A stretch of 64,000 bases of DNA from MWEH01 sp035409945 (GTDB lineage: Bacteria; Bacillota; Clostridia; Christensenellales; DTU072): assembly GCA_035409945.1 (NCBI GenBank), contig DAONQC010000004.1, forward strand, positions 1 through 64,000, read 5' to 3'. Position numbers and translations under genes: made by a program. This document shows positions 1 through 8,738 of this stretch, in pieces (position 1 is the stretch's first letter; each line of letters begins with the position of its first letter). The notes under the pieces are model-generated. The model was not told where the DNA came from. It worked only from the letters and a program-made list of their open reading frames with translations, and did no database searches.

Positions 1-340
1 TAAATTGCGGGTAACTTACTATACCTTCTTTTAAATCCTTAAAATACTTTGTTATGCCTCTTCCAAGGTTTATGAATGGTTGTTGGGTTGCATACTTAGT
101 TACATCCCCTGTGAAAGGGAACTTATCTTTCTTTTCTGCATTAAATGCTTTCTTCATATCCAATACGGATTCTTTAATACCCAGCTTGTAATTTCTTCTC
201 CATCTAGCAAGACCCCAGTTCCATGCCAAACGAGCGCAGCCAAAAGCGTTTTTAAAATATGTTTTAGCTTTGTTATTGGGTAGTATTTCTATCCTATGTG
301 ATATTGCTATACCTTTCAAAATGCACTCCTGTTTATCCAT
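1..340 (-). CDS. tnpB: TnpB-family RNA-guided nuclease, N-terminal part (cut by window edge)
   Basis: About 113 residues are readable leftwards from an ATG at 338-340 without a stop. The stretch FGCARLAWNWGL is the usual N-terminal OrfB/TnpB helix. The later motif TQQPFINLGRGITKYFKD, followed by a YPQF segment, matches the TnpB wedge-domain region. The catalytic RuvC part lies outside the window. In IS607 elements TnpB is the accessory protein, a DNA nuclease guided by an RNA from the element's 3' end, which would also be off the left edge. A TTG about 20 bases inside the frame, behind CAGGAG, is an alternative start and would fit the common family start (x-LKG). It lies downstream of tnpA on the same strand, as expected. 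Confidence 0.85.
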   Translation of the reverse strand, partial: MDKQECILKGIAISHRIEILPNNKAKTYFKNAFGCARLAWNWGLARWRRNYKLGIKESVLDMKKAFNAEKKDKFPFTGDVTKYATQQPFINLGRGITKYFKDLKEGIVSYPQF

Positions 341-454
341 GTGTTTTTCCCTTCGGATTTACAACTTAACACAACTAAACAAGAAATACAATACCTAAAT
401 TGGACGATGGGATATCTTTGGGACATGTTTTACCGTTTTTTTGAATTTTGTATA

Positions 455-1090
455 TTATTTGACGTTTTCTTCTACTGCCTTTTGCATATCTTCTAACAAT
501 TTTTTAGTTTTATTAGACCTAGAGCCATATAGCCTTGCACTAAACACTGTTATTATTTCTAACACATCTTTAGCTAATTCTTCTTCAAATCTAATGTTTT
601 CTTGACCTTTATTTATGATGATTACTTCTACTTCTTTAGCTTCGCATATTGCAAATATTAGCTCCACGCCAAACCGTAGCAACCTGTCTTTATGCGTTAG
701 TACTAATCTCTTTACTTTCCCTTCAAGTATTAGATTAAGCAACTTGGTTAAGCCTTTTTTGTAGTAATTCATACCCGAACCTAAGTCTTGAATTACCTCA
801 TAATTAAATCCTTGTTTACTACAATACATCTCAAGTAACTGTACTTGACGCACCAAATCTTCCTTCTGGTCTGCAGAACTAACTCTGGCATATGCTATTG
901 TTTTCAAGTCATCAACATTAAATGTAATAGTATTATTGATGTTTTTTAATGTCTCTAGCTTATACCTTCTTTCGCCTCCTTTTGTCAGTTCATCTGGTTT
1001 TAGCAGACCCGTCTTATCCCAATTCCTTAACGTTTGGATTGATACTCCCAATACTTTGCTTGCTTCGCCTATTGATAATAATTTATTCAT
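455..1090 (-). CDS. tnpA: IS607-family serine recombinase (transposase TnpA)
   Basis: The 211-residue length is normal for the family. Residues 1-48 form a MerR-type winged helix (IGEASKVLGVSIQTLRNW, then GGERRY). Residues 64-190 are a small serine-recombinase catalytic domain with YARVSS (nucleophile probably Ser71), DLVRQ, and the arginine motif HKDRLLRFG near 133-141. TnpA excises and inserts the element as a circular double-strand intermediate without terminal inverted repeats. No good Shine-Dalgarno site precedes the ATG. The gene looks intact. With the tnpB to its left it makes a standard IS607 arrangement. The right end of the element should lie between this gene and about 1219. Confidence 0.93.
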   Translation of the reverse strand: MNKLLSIGEASKVLGVSIQTLRNWDKTGLLKPDELTKGGERRYKLETLKNINNTITFNVDDLKTIAYARVSSADQKEDLVRQVQLLEMYCSKQGFNYEVIQDLGSGMNYYKKGLTKLLNLILEGKVKRLVLTHKDRLLRFGVELIFAICEAKEVEVIIINKGQENIRFEEELAKDVLEIITVFSARLYGSRSNKTKKLLEDMQKAVEENVK

Positions 1091-1144
1091 GTTTTTACTA
1101 TGATTGATTTTAAAAACTACTTCAATATGAAATCTATAAAAATG

Positions 1145-1165
1145 TTATAGGTTTTTATAGGTTTT
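1145..1165. repeat. Direct repeat near the presumed IS607 right end
   Basis: TTATAGGTTTT occurs twice back to back (1145-1155 and 1155-1165), just upstream of tnpA. Short subterminal repeats bound by TnpA are typical of IS607 ends. Assigning this one as the recombinase site is inference, because no second copy of the element is available to define the boundary. Confidence 0.35.
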
Positions 1166-1219
1166 AACTAACTGTTGCTAACCCTTAATAAAACCATGGA
1201 AGCCTTAATCTTTTATGAA

Positions 1220-2599
1220 TCATCTGAGCACCTCCCAATAACCAGTTTTATTAGAACCAACTCTCCTTATGATTTCTTTGTCTTTGAGTTGTTTAAAATT
1301 CTTTTTTATTCCCGATACTGACAGCCCAGTTTTAATGGTTAATTGCTTAACTGTAATATTTGGATTATCTCTAATTAAGGCAATTATCTTTTCTTCAGTT
1401 TTATTGGTTACTTTATTTGTTGCTATTTCAAATGAATTAACGTTGATTCTATTAAATGGTATTGTTACAGTAATTCTATTTTTTTCTATTTTGATTGATT
1501 CTTTTCCATACACTCCAACTATTTTAGGTACACCCCTACCAGAACGTTCAGAGATTCTTAATTGCAAAAAGATATTAGCTAAAATCTCATTGACTGGCAA
1601 ACTGGAACCATTATAAAATCCTGCCTCGTCTTGGTCTAATGCTAATCCGCCATGAGATAGTATTTCAATTCTATCTGTAAATGCACTAAATTGAGGACCG
1701 TTTAATGTTAGCCATTTATTATGAACAAAAGAATTTAAAACTGCTTCACGAAAGGCTTCATAATCAAACAATGGAACATCTTTTCTTTCCGAGATTCTTT
1801 CTCTTTCATCTGCTTGTATAATATTAATAGCATCACCATATTCTAAAATCTTATCCATCGAGTACATTATGCAAGTATTACCAAATTCTTTCACAGAAAA
1901 TAATGGTGCAGCTTTATCAGTTCCGCTAAAGACAGAAACTCTAATTGGAATACTATTCTGATCCGATAAGATGTATGCCATAACATTATATTGATTATCT
2001 TTGGTTCTTAATTTTAATGTCTTTTCAAAAGTATCCTTTCTTAGAGCTATTCCCTTCGCCCCATAATAAATAAACAATTTTTCGAATGTGAGTTCTTGTG
2101 CATAATCAGGTGCAGGTGTATTTACAATTGTAGGAATACCAGTTACTAGAACATTATTCAATTTTATTTCATATTCAGGATACTTAGACAATTGCTCTTT
2201 GCTTGAACCAATCCTTATATAATCAATTCCATTGTATTTTGTTTTAACCGATTTAGCAGCGGGGATAATAAGCAATACAATTCTCTTATTTTGATACTCA
2301 AATTCTTGGACCTCAAATGCAATGCTCGGTTTAAGCTTTCTTGCAAGATAGTGCTTATATGGTTCTCCATCTATATTCTTATTAAAGTTGATGCTTGTTC
2401 CAACTACCTCTTTAGTTTTATCTTTTATTCCCCAAACTAAATATCCAACTTCTTTCCCAGATAATGCGGCTCCATTAGATATTGCAGATATATATTCACC
2501 TATGCCGTCTTTAGAAAACCAATTTTCTTTATAATCAAACCACTCATATTCATCAGAAAAAGATAAAAGGTTTTCTATAATATCGATATTTTTGTTCAT
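1220..2599 (-). CDS. Schlafen/AlbA_2-type ATP-binding protein with winged-helix C-terminus
   Basis: 459 residues. Residues about 10-130 form an AlbA_2/Schlafen-like domain (EWFDYKENW, ISAISNGAALSG, GYLVWGIKD). Residues about 285-390 resemble the GHKL-ATPase-like C-terminal part of the family (REAVLNSFVHNKW, DRIEILSHGGL, RSGRGVPKI). Residues 400-459 are a winged helix (ITVKQLTIKTGLSVSGIKKN). Such proteins are usually annotated as putative transcriptional regulators; their true role is mostly unknown. The start has a strong GGGAGG site. The promoter overlaps a 12-bp repeat array, which suggests the winged helix represses its own gene. Its place beside a transposon suggests accessory DNA. Confidence 0.8.
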   Translation of the reverse strand: MNKNIDIIENLLSFSDEYEWFDYKENWFSKDGIGEYISAISNGAALSGKEVGYLVWGIKDKTKEVVGTSINFNKNIDGEPYKHYLARKLKPSIAFEVQEFEYQNKRIVLLIIPAAKSVKTKYNGIDYIRIGSSKEQLSKYPEYEIKLNNVLVTGIPTIVNTPAPDYAQELTFEKLFIYYGAKGIALRKDTFEKTLKLRTKDNQYNVMAYILSDQNSIPIRVSVFSGTDKAAPLFSVKEFGNTCIMYSMDKILEYGDAINIIQADERERISERKDVPLFDYEAFREAVLNSFVHNKWLTLNGPQFSAFTDRIEILSHGGLALDQDEAGFYNGSSLPVNEILANIFLQLRISERSGRGVPKIVGVYGKESIKIEKNRITVTIPFNRINVNSFEIATNKVTNKTEEKIIALIRDNPNITVKQLTIKTGLSVSGIKKNFKQLKDKEIIRRVGSNKTGYWEVLR

Positions 2600-2638
2600 G
2601 AATTTCCTCCCGTTCTATGGTTTATAGAACACCTCATT

Positions 2639-2667
2639 TTTATACTAAAAGTATACCATAAAGTGAA
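2639..2667 (-). promoter_or_regulatory. Promoter of the Schlafen-type gene, -35 inside a 12-bp repeat
   Basis: On the minus strand TTCACT (2662-2667) and TATAAA (2639-2644) are separated by exactly 17 bases. The -35 hexamer is part of the first 12-bp repeat unit, so a protein bound to the array would block the polymerase. Confidence 0.6.
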
Positions 2668-2715
2668 CCATAAAGTAACCCATAAAGTGAACCATAAAGT
2701 AACCCATAAATTATC
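2656..2715. repeat. Five 12-bp iterons upstream of the Schlafen-type gene (array 1)
   Basis: Units start at 2656, 2668, 2680, 2692 and 2704. The unit is CCATAAAGT followed by GAA or AAC; the last unit is CCATAAATTATC. It is an exact 12-base period. The same five-unit structure, with the same final unit, recurs at 2833-2892. Confidence 0.95.
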
Positions 2716-2832
2716 AAAAATTATAGCAACTTCTATCTAATTAGCCACTAAAGAGGATAATTGACCTTAGTAGAACCAATACCTAATTTCAAAAGAACCT
2801 ACAAACTGATCAGTTAATGACATCAACGTATA

Positions 2833-2892
2833 CCATAAAGTAACCCATAAAGTGAACCATAAAGTGAACCATAAAGTAACCCATAAATTATC
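2833..2892. repeat. Five 12-bp iterons (array 2)
   Basis: Units start at 2833, 2845, 2857, 2869 and 2881. Both arrays begin after GTATA and end with CCATAAATTATC followed by AAAAA, 177 bp apart. Array 2 has no -10 box at the right spacing, so it may be an upstream operator or a second binding platform. The 400 bases from here to 3290 show no gene; I see only a weak GCCAC/GTGGC hairpin near 2973-2989. Confidence 0.95.
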
Positions 2893-3290
2893 AAAAAGAT
2901 ATGGATATTTCTTTATTTATATTTTTTCTTGTTCGGTCATTTTTTCTAACCTAACATCCACTTTAGAATGACGCCACTTTTAGAGTGGCACCAAAAGGAT
3001 ATGCCTATTTCGACTTTCGTATAAATTGGTAAGATACTTATACCTTCTTTCCTCATTTTGTGTTTGTAATGTTATTTCTTATTTGAATGCTGTAACGTAT
3101 AAAAAAAATTGAGCTACTAATGTTTTTATTGCTCCACTGTTTTTACAGTTCTCTCCAAGCAAACATATATCACATGTTAACTTTGAAAGTAACCGCACAT
3201 TCGTCTATAAAACAAGCATTTACCTTTAATGGTTAATTTTTTAGGTTTAATAGAATTGGATTTGTAAAAATGGCGTTGAAATATATATAA

Positions 3291-4856
3291 TTAGCACGCT
3301 TTTCGCTTAAAGATACCCTTTAATATCGCTTGAACTGCACTCTGTTTGGAACGGCTAAATTCTTTGCCTGCTAGATAGGTTTTTTCGACTTTAATGTCGA
3401 TCAAATTGGAAGGATCTACTGAAAATGGGTCATCACTTAAAATAACCATATCTGCCACTTTACCTATCTCTAAGCTACCTCTATCTTTTTCGTCAAAGGT
3501 GGAAAAGTATCCATTATACGTACACACCCTTAGAGCTTCGGCTACAGACAACCTGTGAGGAATATTTGGATTATTGACCAGCCAATGAATCCAGCCGATT
3601 GGGTTGGGGAATGTGACTGGGGCATCGGAACTCGCTGAAAAGTTAATACCGTTATGTATAAATTCATTATGGGGCTCTGCGCCAAAAATTCTATCCCCTA
3701 GCATAGAATGCATAAATTCATAATTTGCTTCTGACATTTCAATAAATCCGGGCTGCCCAATTACTTGAATATTATAATCCTTCATTATTTGCATAGATTC
3801 TGGAGATACAAATGATGCATGAATTATTCCATGACGGTGGTCATCTCTTGGATTTTCGTCTATAACCTTTTTTAGAATTCTTGTCGCCTGATTTACGGCT
3901 GCATCTCCGATAGCGTGCATCTGTATTTGTAGTCCTGCCTTATGCACCTTTGTTAAGTGTTCATATAATTCTTCGTCGGTATGATACAACCTCCCATGAT
4001 CATCATCCGTGCCCTCATACGGGATGGTAAACGCAGCATCCCCAGAAGCAATGCTCCCGTCCAGAGCAGTTTCGAAACATCCGCCAAGTCTAGGAATGCC
4101 TCTCCGCTTTGCCTTCTTCACATCAAAAGACTGAATAAATATCCTAATTTGAAGTGCGCTCTTTTGCCCTTGGTATAGCCACCTCATCAATTCAACATCA
4201 ATATCTAGAGGAAATCCTGAGGCACATGCTACACAAATCATCCCCACTCCATTTTCTACATATATATCTAGTGCATCTTGAAATGCTTGAATGGCATCTC
4301 TAATGTCAATGACCCTAAGAATTGAGGCCACTACTTCGTAGAAGGCTTCCTGACTCATAATTCCACTCTCATAGTCATATCCCCTGACGCTTGCGAGCTT
4401 TTTGGGCATTTTTTGAAGAGCCTTTTCGTTTAAAATAGCTGTATGGCCGTCTGAAGAGATGATGACTACAGGACGAGTAGAAGTCACATTATCTATCTCC
4501 GTCTTTTCAATAAATCTGCCCTCCACTACTTTCGGAGACGCTCCGTAACATAACATGGTTTTTTCTTTCGGTAACTTAGAATCCTCTTCTCTAAGCTTTT
4601 CTTGAATTTCCTTGTTACTCTTGAGCTTGTCTAGTTTAACGGTTGTGGCGAGCATGGCATATGACGTGAAATGAGAATGCGTGTCAACAAAAGAAGGAAT
4701 TAACACTTTATTACCTAATTCAATCAGCTTTTCTTGCTTATATATGTCCGGTAGTTCATTCCCCACATAAACTATCTTCCCGTTATCTTCCACGAGGTAT
4801 TTATATACATTATTATTTTTGTCTACTGAAATTATTTTTCCTGAAAAAACTTTCAT
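3291..4856 (-). CDS. Amidohydrolase of the YtcJ-like family (COG1574)
   Basis: 521 residues from the ATG at 4854-4856, which follows TTTGGAGAAAGT. A longer frame of 18 more codons lacks such a site. Metal-binding features of the amidohydrolase superfamily are present: DTHSH (His60 and His62), then SSDGHTAIL, HAIGDAAV and SSDAPVTFPNP. The C-terminal SLEIGKVADMVILSDDPF closes the beta-sandwich. The family hydrolyses C-N bonds in varied small molecules; the substrate cannot be read from sequence. No signal peptide, so cytosolic. It is separated by 268 bases, holding a possible gene relic, from a second member of the same family. Confidence 0.88.
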   Translation of the reverse strand: MKVFSGKIISVDKNNNVYKYLVEDNGKIVYVGNELPDIYKQEKLIELGNKVLIPSFVDTHSHFTSYAMLATTVKLDKLKSNKEIQEKLREEDSKLPKEKTMLCYGASPKVVEGRFIEKTEIDNVTSTRPVVIISSDGHTAILNEKALQKMPKKLASVRGYDYESGIMSQEAFYEVVASILRVIDIRDAIQAFQDALDIYVENGVGMICVACASGFPLDIDVELMRWLYQGQKSALQIRIFIQSFDVKKAKRRGIPRLGGCFETALDGSIASGDAAFTIPYEGTDDDHGRLYHTDEELYEHLTKVHKAGLQIQMHAIGDAAVNQATRILKKVIDENPRDDHRHGIIHASFVSPESMQIMKDYNIQVIGQPGFIEMSEANYEFMHSMLGDRIFGAEPHNEFIHNGINFSASSDAPVTFPNPIGWIHWLVNNPNIPHRLSVAEALRVCTYNGYFSTFDEKDRGSLEIGKVADMVILSDDPFSVDPSNLIDIKVEKTYLAGKEFSRSKQSAVQAILKGIFKRKAC

Positions 4857-4941
4857 ACTTTCTCCAAATTCATTACGGATACTATAAATAATATAAACAC
4901 ATAAAAGCAAACTATTTTTTGATTTTTTTAAATTTATCTGT

Positions 4942-5064
4942 GTGATTTCAGAAAAACAAAATATTTTTCAAACTGATACGATAGTATTAATAGTTGATGA
5001 GCTTGCTAACTTAATGAAGGAACATAGTAAAAAAGTTGTAAACAACTTAGTAATAGTTGCATAG
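4942..5064 (+). pseudogene. Possible FtsK/HerA-like ATPase relic (Walker B segment)
   Basis: A frame without a start codon reads, from about 4942, DTIVLIVDELANLMKEHSKK and then ends at TAG (5062-5064). It resembles the Walker B segment of FtsK/SpoIIIE or HerA-type motor ATPases (usually VVVIDELADLM). Nothing else of such a gene is nearby. The match is short and could be chance. Confidence 0.3.
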
Positions 5065-5124
5065 TTAGGTAGACCGACAGAATACACTTTACCTTTTGAT
5101 AACCCAATTTTAGTGATATCTGGT

Positions 5125-6663
5125 TTAATTGTTAGCAGCAAGTTCAAAAAACCTATCTTTTATAATCGTGTATTGAACGTGTGTTGAAGGACTAATTCCT
5201 TTTGTAAAAATATCATCAGACAATATAATTATATTTGCCTCATCGCCAATAGATAGAGATGCTTTATTTTTGTTAGTCCCTGAATTTTTACATTGATATG
5301 CTATGTAAGCATCTGTTATTTCAATTGACTCCTGACTTCCATCATCTAGTATCGCTTGGCTCATTCCTAACAATGGATCAAAATTAGAAGTTACAGGACT
5401 ATCGCTAGAAAACACAACGCTCACACCTAATGCCAAAAAACTATTACAGCGATATTGATTATCTACCCTATTCCCTAATCGAATACGATCAACATTTTCT
5501 GCACTATCACCCCTTAAAAACCAAAAAGGCTGTAGACAAGCAATAGTCTCTAGGCTTTTCATTCTTTGTATATCTTCTTGTTTACATAGTTGAATATGAG
5601 TTATAGAATTACTAACTTTATACTTTTTACATTCTTCAAAACAATCTAATACAAAAGAAACGGCTGCATCGCCTATTGCATGTGCATGAACTGATAAACC
5701 TAATTCATTGGATTTTTTACAAATCGATATTAAATCTTCTTTTTTCCATAGTAAACTACAATTTGTATCAGTGTCGGAATAGTTTTCAAACAAAGCAGCT
5801 GTATGGTTGTCAACAACGCCATCTGCATATACTTTCACTGTGTTAAATTTGATATTATCAGTTTCATAGTTTTTATATAGCTTGTAGTCAGACAACAACT
5901 TCTCAGATCCCATCTGTGGAAAGGCATCTAAACACAAATTAAATCGCACACTTAATAATCCTTCTTTATCCATATCAAATAAAACATCAAGCAACTTTTT
6001 CTTACTTGCTCCAATGAACATAAAGGAAACAACTTCACAAACACCATATCCTATTAACTGATTTTGAAAACTCTTTATGGCAGTTCGAATCTCAGCATCT
6101 GTGAAACTAAATAAATCCATATTAAATACTTTTTGTGCAATCCCTGCATGTAAAATACCTGATTTAATAATGCGCTCATCACGATATCCTTCGTACTGGA
6201 CTCCTATCGATTCCAAAGCTTTAGTATTACACCAACAACTATGGAAATCATTAGAAAATATTACAATGGGTTTATCAGAAGATATTGAGTCTAAAAACTG
6301 AATAGGCGTATCCTTTCTAGTAGAAAACATAGATGTCAACGTATCTAAACCCCAACCAAACCCCCTAACTATATCGTAGCGTTTAATGCAACCACTCAAT
6401 ATATCACGATATTCCTCGAGTGTGCTAAGTGGAGATAAATTTGCTCCAAATAAGTCATATAGCCAAGAACCAGGGACGTGAAGATGATAATCGCAAAAAG
6501 CCCTACATACGAGTCCACCGCCCGCATCTAATTCCTTCTCTACCTCACAAGTTATGTTAGGTTTAATTTGACGGATTACACCCTGCTCTACAAGGATATC
6601 AACAATCTCACTTGTTTGAAATGTGCCATCATAGACCTTAGCATTTTTAATTTTTAGCTTCAT
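5125..6663 (-). CDS. Amidohydrolase of the YtcJ-like family, coupled to the membrane protein upstream
   Basis: 512 residues with the superfamily landmarks CDYHLHVPGS (His60, His62), NDFHSCWCNTKALE, HAHAIGDAAV and SSDSPVTSNFDP. It is related to, but clearly diverged from, the neighbour at 3291-4856. Its ATG overlaps the TGA of the upstream gene in an ATGA arrangement, so the two are almost certainly translated together. There is no signal peptide. Substrate unknown. The coupling to a protein with a gamma-glutamylcyclotransferase-like domain hints at a gamma-glutamyl or related amide substrate; that is inference. Confidence 0.86.
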   Translation of the reverse strand: MKLKIKNAKVYDGTFQTSEIVDILVEQGVIRQIKPNITCEVEKELDAGGGLVCRAFCDYHLHVPGSWLYDLFGANLSPLSTLEEYRDILSGCIKRYDIVRGFGWGLDTLTSMFSTRKDTPIQFLDSISSDKPIVIFSNDFHSCWCNTKALESIGVQYEGYRDERIIKSGILHAGIAQKVFNMDLFSFTDAEIRTAIKSFQNQLIGYGVCEVVSFMFIGASKKKLLDVLFDMDKEGLLSVRFNLCLDAFPQMGSEKLLSDYKLYKNYETDNIKFNTVKVYADGVVDNHTAALFENYSDTDTNCSLLWKKEDLISICKKSNELGLSVHAHAIGDAAVSFVLDCFEECKKYKVSNSITHIQLCKQEDIQRMKSLETIACLQPFWFLRGDSAENVDRIRLGNRVDNQYRCNSFLALGVSVVFSSDSPVTSNFDPLLGMSQAILDDGSQESIEITDAYIAYQCKNSGTNKNKASLSIGDEANIIILSDDIFTKGISPSTHVQYTIIKDRFFELAANN

Positions 6664-8303
6664 TCCTTATCCTCTTTTTTTCTCTTCTTTTCTCTCCTTT
6701 TGACTGAACACTTTAAGTATGTCTTGTTTAGGATGAAATATAATACGCCTCCAGCAATCGTAATTGCTAAAGAAATCCAAAAGGAAAAAGATTCAATTTT
6801 TCTATGTGTTGCAAGATTAATAGCCTCATTAACAGTTTTAGCTGCAGACAATAATGTAATAATTCCTAATAAACTATTCTTTAATAAATTTTCTTTCTCT
6901 TCTACTATTCTTTGATGACTAGCAATCATCCGTTCAAGCAGTATTTTATTTTGCTCATATTTGTTAGTGATATAATCGATTCCAAAAGCTTTTGTAACTT
7001 TCTCTGCAGAAACACGAACTGTCGGAAAATAAAACTGTTTGTAATCTGCAAAATTAATTGCATAAGACATCTCGTGTAGCAAATCATTAATAATTTCTTT
7101 TTGGTTTTTCCTAAGAGGATTTTTTCTTTCAATTATTACCTCTTTTTTTACTCGTGTATTTAGTCTACTTACTGCAGCATCCTGTAGTAGCAACATTTCA
7201 ATAAAGAATATTTCAAGTGCTTGAGACGCTATTCTATCAAATACTTCATTGGGTCTTTCTTTTGTTATCTCTACCAAAGTAGTCTCTGAAGCATATACTC
7301 TAGCTGTATCATATTGTGCCATATCATTATCAATAATATCGATAAAATGTTTACCCTTAATCGCACCCATTGGTTTTTCTTCGTTAACTAGGAGATTTAA
7401 TAGTTGCGTCCTGTCTTTAGTGTCTTTTTCACTTTCATTCATATCATCGTAACAAAAAACTAGACTCCTTTTCGAACCGTAAATTGTTATGGATAGTTCT
7501 TTTAGATACTCCTCTATTAACAAGGTTTTATTATCAATTTCAACAAAAAGTTCATTTGAACAATACTTAGACAGTAATGCGTGGGTAGAAATAGAAATAT
7601 ATGGAATATAAATATCTACAACACATAATTTAGTTTCGTTGTGAATCATAGCAACAATAGAGGCTTGCTGAGTTATGATAATTTCTTTTCCTACATTATC
7701 TTTGTCTGCATATTTCAGTAAACATTTTGATAAAACATATCTCTCATTATCTTTTATGAAATCATCCGCAAATTCATCATTGTTTGCCTTTTTTATCATT
7801 TCATTCAAATGTTCACTTGTAGGTTCTTCTATCGCAACAATCTTTTCTCTATCCTTCACATGACCTGGAATAAGTAAATGCACATCTGCAAATACTAAAC
7901 TATTGTTAATCTTATTAAAGGCATCTATAACTAATTGTCCATCAACTGCAACATAATCCTTATTTTTTAAACAATCGTTTTCAGAAATATATGTGTAGCA
8001 ATTACTATCCTTGATTTTTTCACAATCGTTTTCAGCATTATATACGCAGAGAGCACCGTCCTCAATTCGTTTACGTTGTATATTGAATATTCCTTTCCAT
8101 TGATCTAACTTCCAAATTTGATCGTCACTTAATTCTATCAAGAAACCCTTTATTTTTGAGCCTTCTTTAGGATCGGCAAAAGCCTTACCTTCATAGTTAT
8201 ATGCAATACAAAAACCTTCTAAAAACACTTCTTCACATTTTGGATCTAAAAACACCCTATTTATTACTTTTTTTGAAAACTCTCCAAATAAAAATACCTT
8301 CAT
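6660..8303 (-). CDS. Membrane-anchored protein with a degenerate gamma-glutamylcyclotransferase-like domain
   Basis: 547 residues from ATG 8301-8303, chosen because AGGAGGGG lies just upstream; a frame 19 codons longer lacks a site. Residues 1-95 look like an AIG2/GGCT-like fold: MKVFLFGEF, FADPKEGSKIKGFLIEL, LDQWKGIFNIQRKRI. In active enzymes of this fold the last motif usually has Glu (EG); here it is Lys (WKG), so catalysis is doubtful. The middle 350 residues are not recognised. A predicted coiled coil near 465-485 precedes hydrophobic segments (LLGIITLLSAAK, then FWISLAITIAGGVLYFIL), and the protein ends in a basic tail. It is the first gene of an operon with the amidohydrolase at 5125-6663. 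Confidence 0.6.
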   Translation of the reverse strand: MKVFLFGEFSKKVINRVFLDPKCEEVFLEGFCIAYNYEGKAFADPKEGSKIKGFLIELSDDQIWKLDQWKGIFNIQRKRIEDGALCVYNAENDCEKIKDSNCYTYISENDCLKNKDYVAVDGQLVIDAFNKINNSLVFADVHLLIPGHVKDREKIVAIEEPTSEHLNEMIKKANNDEFADDFIKDNERYVLSKCLLKYADKDNVGKEIIITQQASIVAMIHNETKLCVVDIYIPYISISTHALLSKYCSNELFVEIDNKTLLIEEYLKELSITIYGSKRSLVFCYDDMNESEKDTKDRTQLLNLLVNEEKPMGAIKGKHFIDIIDNDMAQYDTARVYASETTLVEITKERPNEVFDRIASQALEIFFIEMLLLQDAAVSRLNTRVKKEVIIERKNPLRKNQKEIINDLLHEMSYAINFADYKQFYFPTVRVSAEKVTKAFGIDYITNKYEQNKILLERMIASHQRIVEEKENLLKNSLLGIITLLSAAKTVNEAINLATHRKIESFSFWISLAITIAGGVLYFILNKTYLKCSVKRREKKRKKEDKE

Positions 8304-8432
8304 TTTCCCCTCCTGCGATAGGACTTTATAAATACGATTTTTCCCAATGCATATTCGCACTTTTGATATTATAACATTTATTTATTAGGCATTCATTATT
8401 TTATATAATTAGATATGCTCACTTACATCTCA

Positions 8433-8466
8433 GTTAGTTGCCATAGTCCGTACAACGGTCCGTCGC
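8433..8466 (+). repeat. Dispersed 33-bp element, copy 1
   Basis: Begins GTTAGTTGCCATAGTCCGTA and continues through a CAACGGTCCG segment. It is a diverged member of the family best seen at 41324-41484. Confidence 0.55.
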
Positions 8467-8470
8467 TTAT

Positions 8471-8700
8471 AAAGAGTGGACATTCGTAGCAATTTGCTCA
8501 ACATTATGAGAAAAAGTAGACATCCAAGGCAATTCGCTCAACATTATGACAAAAAGTAGACATTAAAGGCAATTTGCTAAAAATTTATGTTAAAAAAGTA
8601 GACATTGGAGATAAAAAAGTAGACATTCAGGACAATTTACTAAATATTTATGGCAAAAAGTGTACATTGATGCTTAAAAAGTGTATATTAAAGTATACAT
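8471..8700. repeat. Operator-like repeat array upstream of the Fic gene
   Basis: The core AAAAAGTAGACATT recurs at 8471 (variant), 8511, 8551, 8593, 8614, 8655 and 8676 (last two with GTGTACAT/GTGTATAT). A second conserved segment (GGCAATTTGCT then ATTATG) fills the longer units. Start-to-start distances are 40, 40, 42, 21, 41 and 21, close to multiples of two DNA turns. The array ends about 40 bases before the Fic start codon. Read in frame it would add a false 55-residue extension to the Fic protein. Confidence 0.92.
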
Positions 8701-8738
8701 ACAAAATTAATTTAACTCAGTATATAAAGGTGTTAAAC

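Noticed and set aside
8471..8700. CRISPR-like array
   Set aside because: The repeat cores are too short, spacers are repetitive rather than unique, spacing varies between 21 and 42, and no cas genes are present.
8574..8738. In-frame N-terminal extension of the Fic protein
   Set aside because: It is a translation of the repeat array (KKVDIGDKKVDIQ and similar). The ATG at 8739 has a proper ribosome site.
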